Of a DNA stretch of 8,373 nt, positions 1-5,207 are shown one piece after another. Origin of the DNA: an uncultured Verrucomicrobiota bacterium (lineage in GTDB: Bacteria > Verrucomicrobiota > Kiritimatiellia > RFP12 > UBA3636). The stretch lies in NCBI GenBank assembly GCA_946534745.1, contig CAMNDA010000358.1, positions 1-8,373 of the forward strand. The letters run 5' to 3'. Position numbers and translations under genes: made by a program. Each line of letters opens with the position of its first letter. Within the stretch, counting starts at the first letter, position 1. The notes beneath the pieces are model-generated. The model did no database searches, was not told where the DNA came from, and saw only the letters and a program-made list of their open reading frames with translations.

Positions 1-1102
1 CCGCGCAGCCGAGCGCCCACCCGACGGCGACCGCGAGCAGCGACTCCGCCGCGACGAGCCGCGCCACCCCGCCGCGCGAGAGGCCGACGGTCCGCAGCAG
101 CGCGAGCGTGCGGCGGTTCGCCTCGACCGCGAGCAGGAGCGAGTTGACGAGGAGCGAGAGCGCGGTGAGCACCGCCGCGACGAGCAGCAGCGGCCGCGCG
201 TAGTCCATGCGGCGGTTCTCGTCGCCCTTGAACGCGTTCACGACCATTTCGGACGACGGACCGAGGAGGTCGGCGCCGGCGTCCGCCGGCGCCTCCCTCC
301 AGAGCCGGAGCGTGCCTTGGTGTTCGGCGGAGAGGGCGGCGAAGGCGGCGCGGTTGGCGAAGACGGAGGGCCAGCCGGGCGGGAGCTTCGCGTCCTCGAG
401 GTAGCCGACGAGCGTCGCGGTCATCGTGCCCTGCATGCCGACGAACTTGAGCCGCTCGCCGAGAGGCGGCGGTTCGCCGCGGCCGAAGCGCTGGAGCGTC
501 CCGCGCGTGCAGACGACCTCCGCGTCCGCCGCGGCGTCGTCCGGCCAGCGGCCCTCCGCGAGGCGCGTGCAGCCCCACGGGTTCTCCGCCGGCGCCGCCG
601 CGACGACCGCCCGCATCGGCGGACCCTGCAGGACCCGCCCGCCGGGGCGGTAGTCGAGGGTCAGGGAGACGAGGGGGAGGGAGAGGTCGGGAGAATGCTG
701 AATGCTGAATGCTGAATGCTGAATGACTCCCCCAGCCTCGCTTCGCTCGGCAGCCCCCTCTCGGAGGGGGCCGGCTGCGCCGGGACGGGCCTCTGCGCTC
801 TCTGCGCTCTCTGCGTGAGATTCCTTCTCCGCGGACTCTGCGCTCTCTGCGTGAGATTTCTTCTCCATCGGCCGGCCGGGACCAAATCCCCGCGGGCCCG
901 CGGGCATGCCCTCGAACCGCCATGCGGCCCAGGGCGTGGCGGCCCTGCGTGCGAGGGAGGGCGCCTGCGCGGCGTTGGACGCCGCGAGCGAGAAGACGAA
1001 GACGACGGCTCCCGCGGCGGCGGCGACTCCGAGCGCGGCGCACGCGAAGCGCGCCTTGCCGCGCGCGAGGCCGCGCAGGAGCAGCGTGGACGTGACGGAC
1101 AT
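1..1102 (-). CDS. FtsX-like ABC transporter permease, C-terminus cut by window edge
   Basis: Open without a stop from ATG at 1102-1100 to the left edge, 367 codons seen. The start is supported by GGGAGGG about 7 nt upstream and by a gap of only 14 nt after the ATPase gene. Residues 1-40 hold an N-terminal membrane segment (about 19-40, AAAAGAVVFVFSLA). A long extracytoplasmic domain follows, then a second membrane segment at about 303-326 and the loop RRTLALLRTVGLSRGGVARL (330-349). That loop is typical of the FtsX/MacB permease C-terminal domain. One or more further membrane helices should lie beyond the window. Residues about 79-137 are unlike the rest: low-complexity SHAESAESAE repeats, then an Arg/Gly-rich stretch, then IQHSAFSIQHS, all encoded by DNA repeats (see repeat entries). 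Removing them would join GFGPGRP to LSLPLVSLTLDYRPGG, which reads as ordinary periplasmic domain. Probably partners the upstream ATPase in exporting a lipid, lipoprotein or peptide; the substrate is unknown. Confidence 0.88.
   Translation of the reverse strand, partial: MSVTSTLLLRGLARGKARFACAALGVAAAAGAVVFVFSLAASNAAQAPSLARRAATPWAAWRFEGMPAGPRGFGPGRPMEKKSHAESAESAEKESHAESAESAEARPGAAGPLREGAAERSEAGGVIQHSAFSIQHSPDLSLPLVSLTLDYRPGGRVLQGPPMRAVVAAAPAENPWGCTRLAEGRWPDDAAADAEVVCTRGTLQRFGRGEPPPLGERLKFVGMQGTMTATLVGYLEDAKLPPGWPSVFANRAAFAALSAEHQGTLRLWREAPADAGADLLGPSSEMVVNAFKGDENRRMDYARPLLLVAAVLTALSLLVNSLLLAVEANRRTLALLRTVGLSRGGVARLVAAESLLAVAVGWALGCA
693..725. repeat. 7-nt tandem repeat (GAATGCT x4 plus GAATG), read in frame in the permease
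   Basis: Four exact head-to-tail GAATGCT units and a partial fifth (plus-strand reading). Because 7 is not a multiple of 3, each reading frame samples every phase of the unit. The plus strand hits TGA in all three frames. The minus strand (AGCATTC) has no stop in any frame. Here the permease reads the open strand as IQHSAFSIQHS, residues about 127-137. A degenerate relative lies at 2734-2767. Confidence 0.93.
725..771. repeat. Palindromic GC-rich repeat module inside the permease
   Basis: A block starting GACTCCCCCAGCCTCGC, lying between the 7-nt tandem repeat and the 31-nt direct repeats. It contains a perfect 7-bp stem CCCCCTC / GAGGGGG (754-760 and 764-770, 3-nt loop). In the permease frame it encodes roughly GPLREGAAERSEAGGV (residues 111-126). 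The minus strand has no stop in any of its three frames. Its makeup resembles dispersed intergenic repeats of other bacteria, but that recollection was not checked by a search. Confidence 0.6.
791..866. repeat. 31-nt direct repeat, two copies at 36-nt period, built from CTCTGCG units
   Basis: Copies at 800-830 and 836-866 match at 30 of 31 positions (C/T difference) and are offset by 36 nt, exactly 12 codons. A further CTCTGCG lies at 791-797. The permease reads the minus strand as two SHAESAESAE blocks (residues 83-92 and 95-104), alternating Glu, Ser and Ala. The period preserves frame, so copy-number change by slippage or recombination would lengthen or shorten the protein without a frameshift. 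Confidence 0.92.
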
Positions 1103-1116
1103 CGCGCGGCCCTCCC

Positions 1117-1887
1117 CTAGCGGGCGTCCCCGCCGGCCGGGCCCCACGTCTCGAGGTAGCGGCGCGAGATCTCCGCGGCGTCGTGGCCGGTGTCGAACGA
1201 CTCGGCGATTGCGCCGTCCTTGAGGAAGTGGACGCGGTCCGCGGCGGCGGCGACGACGGGGTCGTGCGTGACGAGCAGAATCGCGCTCCTCTCCTCCGCG
1301 TGCAGCTCGCGCAGCAGCGCGCAGATGCCGCGCGAGGCCGCGAGGTCGAGGTTGCCGGTGGGCTCGTCGGCGAGGAGGACGTCCGGCTCCGCGAAGAGCG
1401 CGCGGGCGATGGCGACGCGCTGGCGCTCGCCGCCGGAGAGCTCCGCGGGGCGGCGCCGCTCCTTGCCGGAGAGGCCGAGGCGGGCGAGCAGGGCGGCGAG
1501 ACGGGCCTCGTCCGGGCGGCCGTGGCCGAGGCGGACGGGCAGCGCGACGTTCTCCGCGACGTCGAGCGTCTCGACGAGGTTGAAGCTCTGGAAGACGACG
1601 CCGACGTGGCGACGGCGGAAGCGCGTCGCGGCGCCGTCGGACATCGCGGTGAGGTCCGCGCCGCCGATCTCGACGCGACCGGTGTCGGGCGCGAGCAGGC
1701 CGGCGAGCAGGTGCAGCAGCGTGGACTTGCCCGATCCGCTCGCGCCCATCACGGCCTCGAAGGCGCCGGGGGCGAGCTTGAAGGAAAGGCCGCGGAGGAC
1801 CTCGGCCCGGGCCTCGCCGGAGCCGAAGGACTTGCCGAGCGCGGTCGCGCGGACCGCGGGAGGGGTGGAGGAAGTGGAATCGTTCAT
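1117..1887 (-). CDS. ABC transporter ATP-binding protein (MacB/LolD type)
   Basis: 256 aa, complete nucleotide-binding domain that powers the permease encoded 14 nt downstream. Motifs in order: Walker A GASGSGKST (48-56), Q-loop Q100 in VVFQSFNL, signature LSGGERQ (150-156), Walker B VLLADEP (170-176, D174 and E175), D-loop GNLD (178-181) and switch H208 in VTHDP. FQSFNLVETLDVAENV and LLADEPTGNLD are typical of the MacB/LolD/FtsE branch that pairs with FtsX-like permeases. The frame stays open far upstream, to about 2862, but that extension runs antisense through the first Hsp20 gene. The family N-terminus fits ATG at 1887-1885. No good Shine-Dalgarno precedes this ATG. The C-terminal tail after residue 230 (FDTGHDAAEISRRYLETWG) is a short extension of unknown role. 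Confidence 0.94.
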   Translation of the reverse strand: MNDSTSSTPPAVRATALGKSFGSGEARAEVLRGLSFKLAPGAFEAVMGASGSGKSTLLHLLAGLLAPDTGRVEIGGADLTAMSDGAATRFRRRHVGVVFQSFNLVETLDVAENVALPVRLGHGRPDEARLAALLARLGLSGKERRRPAELSGGERQRVAIARALFAEPDVLLADEPTGNLDLAASRGICALLRELHAEERSAILLVTHDPVVAAAADRVHFLKDGAIAESFDTGHDAAEISRRYLETWGPAGGDAR

Positions 1888-1925
1888 GGGTTGCGTCAGG
1901 GAAATAAACGTATCCGAAAACCCGT

Positions 1926-1964
1926 TTGTTCGCAAGTCCCGACTTTCTGACAGGTCCCGAACAA
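1926..1964. promoter_or_regulatory. Possible operator: nested inverted and direct repeat
   Basis: TTGTTCG (1926-1932) and CGAACAA (1958-1964) form a perfect 7-bp inverted repeat. Inside it, CAAGTCCCGA (1933-1942) and CAGGTCCCGA (1951-1960) form a 9/10 direct repeat at 18-nt spacing. It lies 38-76 nt upstream of the leftward ABC ATPase start, where an operator would be expected. No regulator family can be assigned. Confidence 0.3.
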
Positions 1965-1989
1965 GCACCTGCGCGAACCTCCGCGTTCC

Positions 1990-2067
1990 AATTCCACCGT
2001 GCGTGATTTTTATCAATTTTCCGCTACCAGAGACAACAAATACATTAAAATCACGCACGGTGGAATT
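1990..2067. repeat. Perfect 21-bp inverted repeat with 36-nt spacer
   Basis: Arms at 1990-2010 (begins AATTCCACCGTGCG) and 2047-2067 (ends CGCACGGTGGAATT) are exact reverse complements over 21 bp. Pairing breaks on both sides (T2011 opposite T2046; C1989 opposite A2068). The AT-rich spacer is 2011-2046. No T-tract follows either arm, so it is not a standard intrinsic terminator. It could be a small MITE-like element or a large regulator-binding site for the divergent genes. Confidence 0.9.
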
Positions 2068-2245
2068 ACACGTGCAGACCATCGGCATCCGGACTCCGAC
2101 CGAGTTGCGGATTTCAAGTTTCGGACCTTTGCGGGCGGGGACGGATTGGACGGTGATGGCTCGTTTTGTCCTTCTTTGAATGGAAATGAATTGACTTTTG
2201 AGACAGATTGTCCCATGGTTGTCGCGGAGAATCGCCCCGAGCGGT

Positions 2246-2261
2246 TGGCACGGGCAATGCA
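2246..2261 (+). promoter_or_regulatory. Sigma-54 (RpoN) -24/-12 promoter for the Hsp20 genes
   Basis: TGGCACGGGCAATGCA matches the consensus TGGCACR-N4-TTGCW at 11 of 12 specified positions (A for the first T of TTGC), with the invariant GG and GC correctly spaced. Transcription would start near 2272, giving a leader of about 45 nt before ATG at 2317. Sigma-54 promoters need an upstream activator; the 21-bp inverted repeat about 180-255 bp upstream lies at a plausible enhancer distance. E. coli ibpB has been reported to use a sigma-54 promoter as well, so the combination has precedent. Confidence 0.6.
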
Positions 2262-2285
2262 ATAAGGGAAACGTCAACAACCAAT

Positions 2286-2299
2286 GCCCCGAACGGGGC
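2286..2299 (+). promoter_or_regulatory. Short leader hairpin before first Hsp20
   Basis: GCCCC-GAAC-GGGGC, a perfect 5-bp GC stem in the predicted leader, ending just before the likely ribosome site (AAAGGA, 2302-2307). It does not cover that site, so it looks more like a leader-stabilising or spacing element than a classic RNA thermometer. Confidence 0.35.
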
Positions 2300-2316
2300 G
2301 GAAAGGAAAAACACGA

Positions 2317-2742
2317 ATGAACACGATTTTCGACATGACTCCGTGGGGACTGCTCCACGACCTGCTCAACATTGACACCGACCAGTTCAACCACGTGTGG
2401 AAGAACCTCGAGTGCCGTGCCGCCGGGCGTTTCCCGCCCGTCAACGTCTTCACGGACGATGACGCGATTCGCCTGGAGGTGCTGCTCCCCGGCCGCACGG
2501 CCAAGGATGTCGACCTCACGATCGAGGACGACGCGATCGTCCTGGCGGACCATCCCGCCGAGCCCGAGGCCAAGGACGGCAAGCCCGCCGAAAAGCGCGC
2601 GCCGGCGTGGGTCCGCAAGATCCAGCTCCCGTTCCGCGTGGACGAAGCGAAGGCGAACGCCTCCTTCAAGGACGGCATCCTCCGCATCGGCCTTCCGAAG
2701 AAGGTCGAGACGCCGGCCCACCGCATCCTGATCGAATGCTAA
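2317..2742 (+). CDS. Hsp20 family small heat-shock protein (first of a pair)
   Basis: 141 aa holdase chaperone that binds unfolding proteins without ATP. The alpha-crystallin domain spans about residues 39-130. It opens with the family-typical FPPVNVFTDDDAIRLEVLLPG (39-59, strand-rich, ending in LPG) and closes with FKDGILRIGLPKKV (117-130), which matches the conserved G-x-L-x-I-x-L-P element. The C-terminal ILI (137-139) is the I-x-I motif that docks into a neighbour's domain during oligomer assembly. ATG at 2317 is preferred over in-frame ATG at 2284 because AAAGGA lies about 9 nt upstream, and the longer form only adds a basic MPRTGRKGKTR with no family match. The stop codon TAA (2740-2742) lies inside a degenerate 7-nt repeat, which also supplies the final Glu-Cys. 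The second Hsp20 follows after 82 nt on the same strand, so co-transcription from the sigma-54 site is likely. Confidence 0.93.
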   Translation: MNTIFDMTPWGLLHDLLNIDTDQFNHVWKNLECRAAGRFPPVNVFTDDDAIRLEVLLPGRTAKDVDLTIEDDAIVLADHPAEPEAKDGKPAEKRAPAWVRKIQLPFRVDEAKANASFKDGILRIGLPKKVETPAHRILIEC

Positions 2743-2767
2743 ATGCACAATGCGCAGTGCTGAATGA
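2734..2767. repeat. Degenerate 7-nt tandem repeat at the 3' end of the first Hsp20
   Basis: Reads as GAATGCT, AAATGCA, CAATGCG, CAGTGCT, GAATGA in exact 7-nt register, the same NAATGCN family as the perfect array at 693-725. It overlaps the last three codons of the Hsp20 gene (GAA TGC TAA) and extends into the intergenic gap. Divergence between units suggests an older copy than the one in the permease. Confidence 0.75.
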
Positions 2768-2824
2768 ACCTCGGACCATCCGATCGGACAACAACCCATA
2801 CACCAACCAGAAAGGACTTCACCC

Positions 2825-3181
2825 ATGAACAACACCTGCAACTGCAACGAAAACCTCGCCACGCCCGCCGTCTACATGGCGGAGCGCCCGGAGGGGTACG
2901 ACATCACCTTCGAGATTCCCGGCGCCGGCAAGAACGACGTCGACCTGCACGTGGACGGCCGCACGCTGCGCCTCCGCACGACGAAGAAGCCCGCCGAGAA
3001 GCCGGCCGGCTTCCGTGAGGCGGTGCGCGAGTTCGATCCCGACCGCAACTACGCGGTCACCGTCGACCTGCCCGAGCTGGCGGACGCCGGCACCGTGAAG
3101 GCCGCGGTGGAGAACGGCGTGCTGCGCGTCTCCGTCGCCAAGCGCCCGGAGAACCAGCCCCGCCGCATCGAGATCGGCTAG
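2825..3181 (+). CDS. Hsp20 family small heat-shock protein (second of a pair)
   Basis: 118 aa, nearly a bare alpha-crystallin domain. PAVYMAERPEGYDITFEIPG (14-33) is the N-terminal signature with its terminal IPG. VENGVLRVSVAKR (95-107) is the conserved closing strand. IEI (115-117) is the C-terminal I-x-I motif. The N-terminal arm is only about 13 residues and contains two Cys in CNC (5-7), which is unusual for Hsp20. The start is set by AGAAAGGA about 8 nt before ATG. It diverges strongly in sequence from the first Hsp20, so the two may form a working pair, as IbpA and IbpB do, rather than being a recent duplication. A palindrome TCCGATCGGA (2779-2788) lies in the gap between them; I see no separate promoter there. 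Confidence 0.92.
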   Translation: MNNTCNCNENLATPAVYMAERPEGYDITFEIPGAGKNDVDLHVDGRTLRLRTTKKPAEKPAGFREAVREFDPDRNYAVTVDLPELADAGTVKAAVENGVLRVSVAKRPENQPRRIEIG

Positions 3182-3204
3182 CGGCGGCACCCCGAGCCGC
3201 GGTT

Positions 3205-3236
3205 CCGCCGTCCGCGCCGTCCGGCGCGGGCGGCGG
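3205..3236. terminator. GC-rich hairpin between convergent genes
   Basis: Arms 3205-3218 and 3223-3236 pair over 14 bp with one G-T wobble and a 4-nt loop, in the 59-nt gap between the second Hsp20 (plus) and the permease stop (minus). No T-tract follows on either strand, so it may act as a bidirectional block or RNA 3'-end stabiliser rather than a standard intrinsic terminator. Confidence 0.5.
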
Positions 3237-3240
3237 TCCG

Positions 3241-4593
3241 CTATTCGTAGCGCAGCGCGTCGATCGGGTCGAGGCGCGAGGCGCGCCAGGCCGGGTAGAA
3301 GCCGAACCCGATGCCGATCGCCGCCGAGACCGCGACGGACACCGCCACCGCCGCCGCCGAGGGCGAGACGGGCCAGCCCTTCACGCTCGAGACGACGATC
3401 GAGGTCGCCCGCCCGCACGCGATGCCGAGCAGCCCGCCCGCGAGGCACAGCAGCAGCGACTCGACGAGGAACTGCAGCAGGATGTCGCGCCCGCGCGCCC
3501 CCACCGCCATCCGCAGCCCGATCTCGCGCGTGCGCTCGGTCACCGAGACCAGCATGATGTTCATGATGCCGACGCCGCCCACGACGAGCGAGATGAGCGC
3601 GACGATCAGCAGCAGCGAGGTCATGAGCGCCGAAGTCGAAGTCATCGCCTCGAGCATCTCGCTCATGTTGCGCAGCTCGAAGTCGTCCTCGCCGCCCGCC
3701 GGGATGCGGTGGCGCAGGCGCAGCAGCGCGGCGATCTCCTCCATCGCGGCGTCGACCCGGTCCGCCGAGACGGCCTTGCACTGGATGTTGTTCACGTTGT
3801 CGAAGCGGATCGGCATGAGGTAGTTCGCGGTCTGCGTCGCGTCGCGCGAGGGGTAGAGCTGGACGGACGCGGCGGCGTAGACGTCGCCGCGCGCGTGCGC
3901 GGCGGAGCCGGAGACGGTCGAGGCGGTGCCGCCCGAGCGCGCGAGGCGGTTGCGCATCGTGGTCCACGGGACGACGACCATGTCGTTCTGGTCCATCCCC
4001 ATGAGGTTCGCGCCCTTGGGCTTGAGGACGCCGCAGACGGTGAAGATGACGTTGTTGAGGCGGATGCGGCGGCCGACGGGCGAGGAGCCGTCGGGGAAGA
4101 GCGCGCCGGCGACGGTCGTGCCGAGGACGCAGACCGTCGCGGCGGCGCTCACGTCGCGCTCGGTGAACGGGCCGCCGTCCTCGAACGACCACTCGTTCAC
4201 GTCGAAGTAGTCGGCGGAGCCGGAGGCGACCTGCTCGGGCTGGTAGTTCTCGCCGCCGGCGATGGCCTGGACGGACGAGCCGCGGACGGAGGGCGTCGCG
4301 GCGGCGACGGACGGGCAGCCCTCGAGGATGGCGTTGCAGTCCGCGCCGGTGAGCGTGATGCCGGAGCCGGCGCCGGCGGAGACGCCGGCGCGCTGGAGCG
4401 CGACGGAGCGGACCATGATCACGTTGGAGCCCATGTTGGCGATCTTGGAGGAGATCTGCTCCGCGGCGCCGTTGCCGATCTCCATCATCGTGATGACGGC
4501 GGCGATGCCGATCACGATGCCGAGCATCGTCAGCATCGATCGCGTGACGTTCCTTCTTAATGCCACGAGCGCGGTGTTCAGGATCTGTAGCAT
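3241..4593 (-). CDS. MacB-type ABC transporter permease
   Basis: 450 aa, complete. Topology is the four-helix MacB/FtsX plan: membrane segment at about 21-37 (LTMLGIVIGIAAVITMM), a periplasmic MacB core domain at about 40-320, then membrane segments at about 325-347, 370-395 and 411-432. Diagnostic stretches are GGVGIMNIMLVSVTERTREI (339-358, just before GLRMAVGA) and the C-terminal YPAWRASRLDPIDALRYE (433-450). It lacks its own ATPase domain, unlike E. coli MacB; the ATPase is the separate gene at 5202-5930, so the layout is YknYZ-like. The periplasmic domain has C86 and C93 seven residues apart, a possible disulfide. ATG 4593 fits the family N-terminus, but only a weak GGTAG precedes it, and its GG comes from the inverted-repeat arm ending at 4601. 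The cassette insertion may therefore have changed translation of this gene. Confidence 0.95.
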   Translation of the reverse strand: MLQILNTALVALRRNVTRSMLTMLGIVIGIAAVITMMEIGNGAAEQISSKIANMGSNVIMVRSVALQRAGVSAGAGSGITLTGADCNAILEGCPSVAAATPSVRGSSVQAIAGGENYQPEQVASGSADYFDVNEWSFEDGGPFTERDVSAAATVCVLGTTVAGALFPDGSSPVGRRIRLNNVIFTVCGVLKPKGANLMGMDQNDMVVVPWTTMRNRLARSGGTASTVSGSAAHARGDVYAAASVQLYPSRDATQTANYLMPIRFDNVNNIQCKAVSADRVDAAMEEIAALLRLRHRIPAGGEDDFELRNMSEMLEAMTSTSALMTSLLLIVALISLVVGGVGIMNIMLVSVTERTREIGLRMAVGARGRDILLQFLVESLLLCLAGGLLGIACGRATSIVVSSVKGWPVSPSAAAVAVSVAVSAAIGIGFGFYPAWRASRLDPIDALRYE

Positions 4594-4600
4594 TTGTCTA

Positions 4601-4633
4601 CCGTGAAAAACGTGAAAAGCATGAAAGGGGTTT
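4601..4633. repeat. Left inverted-repeat arm of the GxxExxY cassette
   Basis: 33 nt starting CCGTGAAAAACGTGAAAAGC. It matches the reverse complement of 5175-5207 at 29 of 33 positions. The arm itself is a three-unit 9-nt pseudo-tandem array (CCGTGAAAA, ACGTGAAAA, GCATGAAAG). It begins 7 nt upstream of the permease start codon. Confidence 0.9.
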
Positions 4634-4729
4634 GGATTGTCGGTCCTGCGGGACGGAGCGGCTTGTTGTGTTCAACCGCGAAATGGTTTTGGGGCCATGC
4701 CCGGGGCGGTTCCATCTTCAGGATGCAGA

Positions 4730-5119
4730 TCATGTCTCCGGAACGCCGAAGACGTAGGACTGAACATCGGCCTTGGGGAAGGAGCCGAAGTTGACGAGGA
4801 GCCCAAGGTGGAATCCCGTCGCGCGGAGGTAGTTGATCAGCTGGGCGACATGCTCGGGCGCCAGGGCGCGGACGGACTTCAGTTCGACGACGATCTTTCC
4901 GTAGCAGAGAAGGTCGGGTCGATATGTCTTCCGGAGAGGTCGACCCTTGTAGGACAAGGAAAGCTCCTTCTGCGCCTCGAACGGAATGCCTCGCTCGGCA
5001 AGTTCCATCTCCAGCGCCTCCTGGTACACCTCCTCGGCAAAGCCGGTGCCGAGCGTCTTCGACACCTCGAACACCGCGCCGCGAATCGCATAGCCCTCTT
5101 CTTCGTAGATCATCGCCAT
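4730..5119 (-). CDS. GxxExxY family protein (PD-(D/E)XK nuclease-like fold)
   Basis: 129 aa. It carries the family-naming motif G26-F-A-E29-E-V-Y32 and the conserved C-terminal block AQLINYLRATGFHLGLLVNF (92-111). The putative nuclease core is D69 (YRPDLL) followed by E79-L-K81 (VVELKSV), the D...E-x-K arrangement of the PD-(D/E)XK superfamily, so the catalytic residues look intact. The cellular role of the family is not established; it occurs in many copies in some genomes. The start ATG at 5119 is backed by GAGGAG about 8 nt upstream; an internal ATG at 5113 is possible. It lies in the same direction as the efflux operon, with 82 nt after the ATPase stop and 136 nt before the permease start. 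It is unrelated in function to its neighbours and bounded by inverted repeats, which argues for insertion. Confidence 0.93.
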   Translation of the reverse strand: MAMIYEEEGYAIRGAVFEVSKTLGTGFAEEVYQEALEMELAERGIPFEAQKELSLSYKGRPLRKTYRPDLLCYGKIVVELKSVRALAPEHVAQLINYLRATGFHLGLLVNFGSFPKADVQSYVFGVPET

Positions 5120-5174
5120 TCCGTGTTCTCCTCATCCCGAGCATGCTGGACCGGACCTGCGCTCGGGCCATTCA

Positions 5175-5207
5175 AAACTCCGTTCATGGTTTTCACGCTT
5201 TTCACGG
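5175..5207. repeat. Right inverted-repeat arm of the GxxExxY cassette
   Basis: Reverse complement begins CCGTGAAAAGCGTGAAAACC and matches 4601-4633 at 29 of 33 positions, with the same three-unit 9-nt internal structure. The TGA stop codon of the upstream ATPase gene (5204-5202) lies inside this arm, and the preceding CCG codon (Pro242) also comes partly from it. Confidence 0.9.

Larger units (their letters stand above)
1888..2316. other. Divergent intergenic region between ABC operon and Hsp20 genes
   Basis: 429 nt without a credible gene, AT-richer than its flanks. From left to right it holds a small direct/inverted repeat cluster (1926-1964), a perfect 21-bp inverted repeat (1990-2067), featureless sequence (about 2068-2245), a sigma-54-like promoter (2246-2261) and a short hairpin (2286-2299) before the first Hsp20 start. 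A weak sigma-70-like TTGACT lies at 2191-2196, but the hexamer 17 nt further on (CATGGT) is poor. I see no confident promoter for the leftward ABC operon. Short open frames here lack homologous-looking sequence and ribosome sites. Confidence 0.7.
4601..5207. mobile_element. Putative GxxExxY cassette bounded by 33-nt inverted repeats
   Basis: About 607 bp with one gene (GxxExxY, minus strand) between imperfect inverted repeats, sitting exactly between the ATPase and permease genes of an otherwise canonical macA-ATPase-permease operon. A second dyad CCCGAGC / GCTCGGG (5136-5142 and 5161-5167) lies between the right arm and the gene. There is no transposase and I could not find a convincing target-site duplication, so it would have to be mobilised in trans or by recombination. 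Mobility is inference; the inverted repeats and position are seen directly. Confidence 0.5.

Noticed and set aside
791..866. CRISPR array
   Set aside because: Only two full copies with a 5-nt gap between them, themselves built of short tandem units; no spacers of normal length and no cas genes.
661..885. Permease disrupted into a pseudogene by repeats
   Set aside because: Translating from 1102 to the left edge gives no stop or frameshift, and domain sequence continues correctly on the far side.
2286..2316. RNA thermometer (ROSE or fourU type) in the Hsp20 leader
   Set aside because: The hairpin lies beside the ribosome site but does not pair with it, and I found no complementary anti-Shine-Dalgarno stretch in the predicted leader.
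1888..2316. CIRCE element for HrcA control of Hsp20
   Set aside because: No TTAGCACTC-N9-GAGTGCTAA match; the 21-bp inverted repeat has a different sequence and a much longer spacer.
1888..2862. N-terminal extension of the left ABC ATPase to about 581 residues
   Set aside because: The extension is antisense to the first Hsp20 and crosses the intergenic inverted repeat; ATPase family homology starts near ATG 1887.
2819..4192. 457-residue open frame on the minus strand
   Set aside because: Overlaps the second Hsp20 antisense and the permease in another frame; its Arg/His-rich composition is that of an out-of-frame translation.
4634..4729. Small RNA or tRNA gene between cassette arm and GxxExxY stop
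   Set aside because: Only a minor GTCC-TGCG-GGAC hairpin is visible; no cloverleaf, promoter or terminator to support an RNA gene.
4578..5171. 197-residue open frame overlapping the GxxExxY gene on the same strand
   Set aside because: Different frame from the clearly conserved GxxExxY protein, with no recognised motif and no conserved composition.
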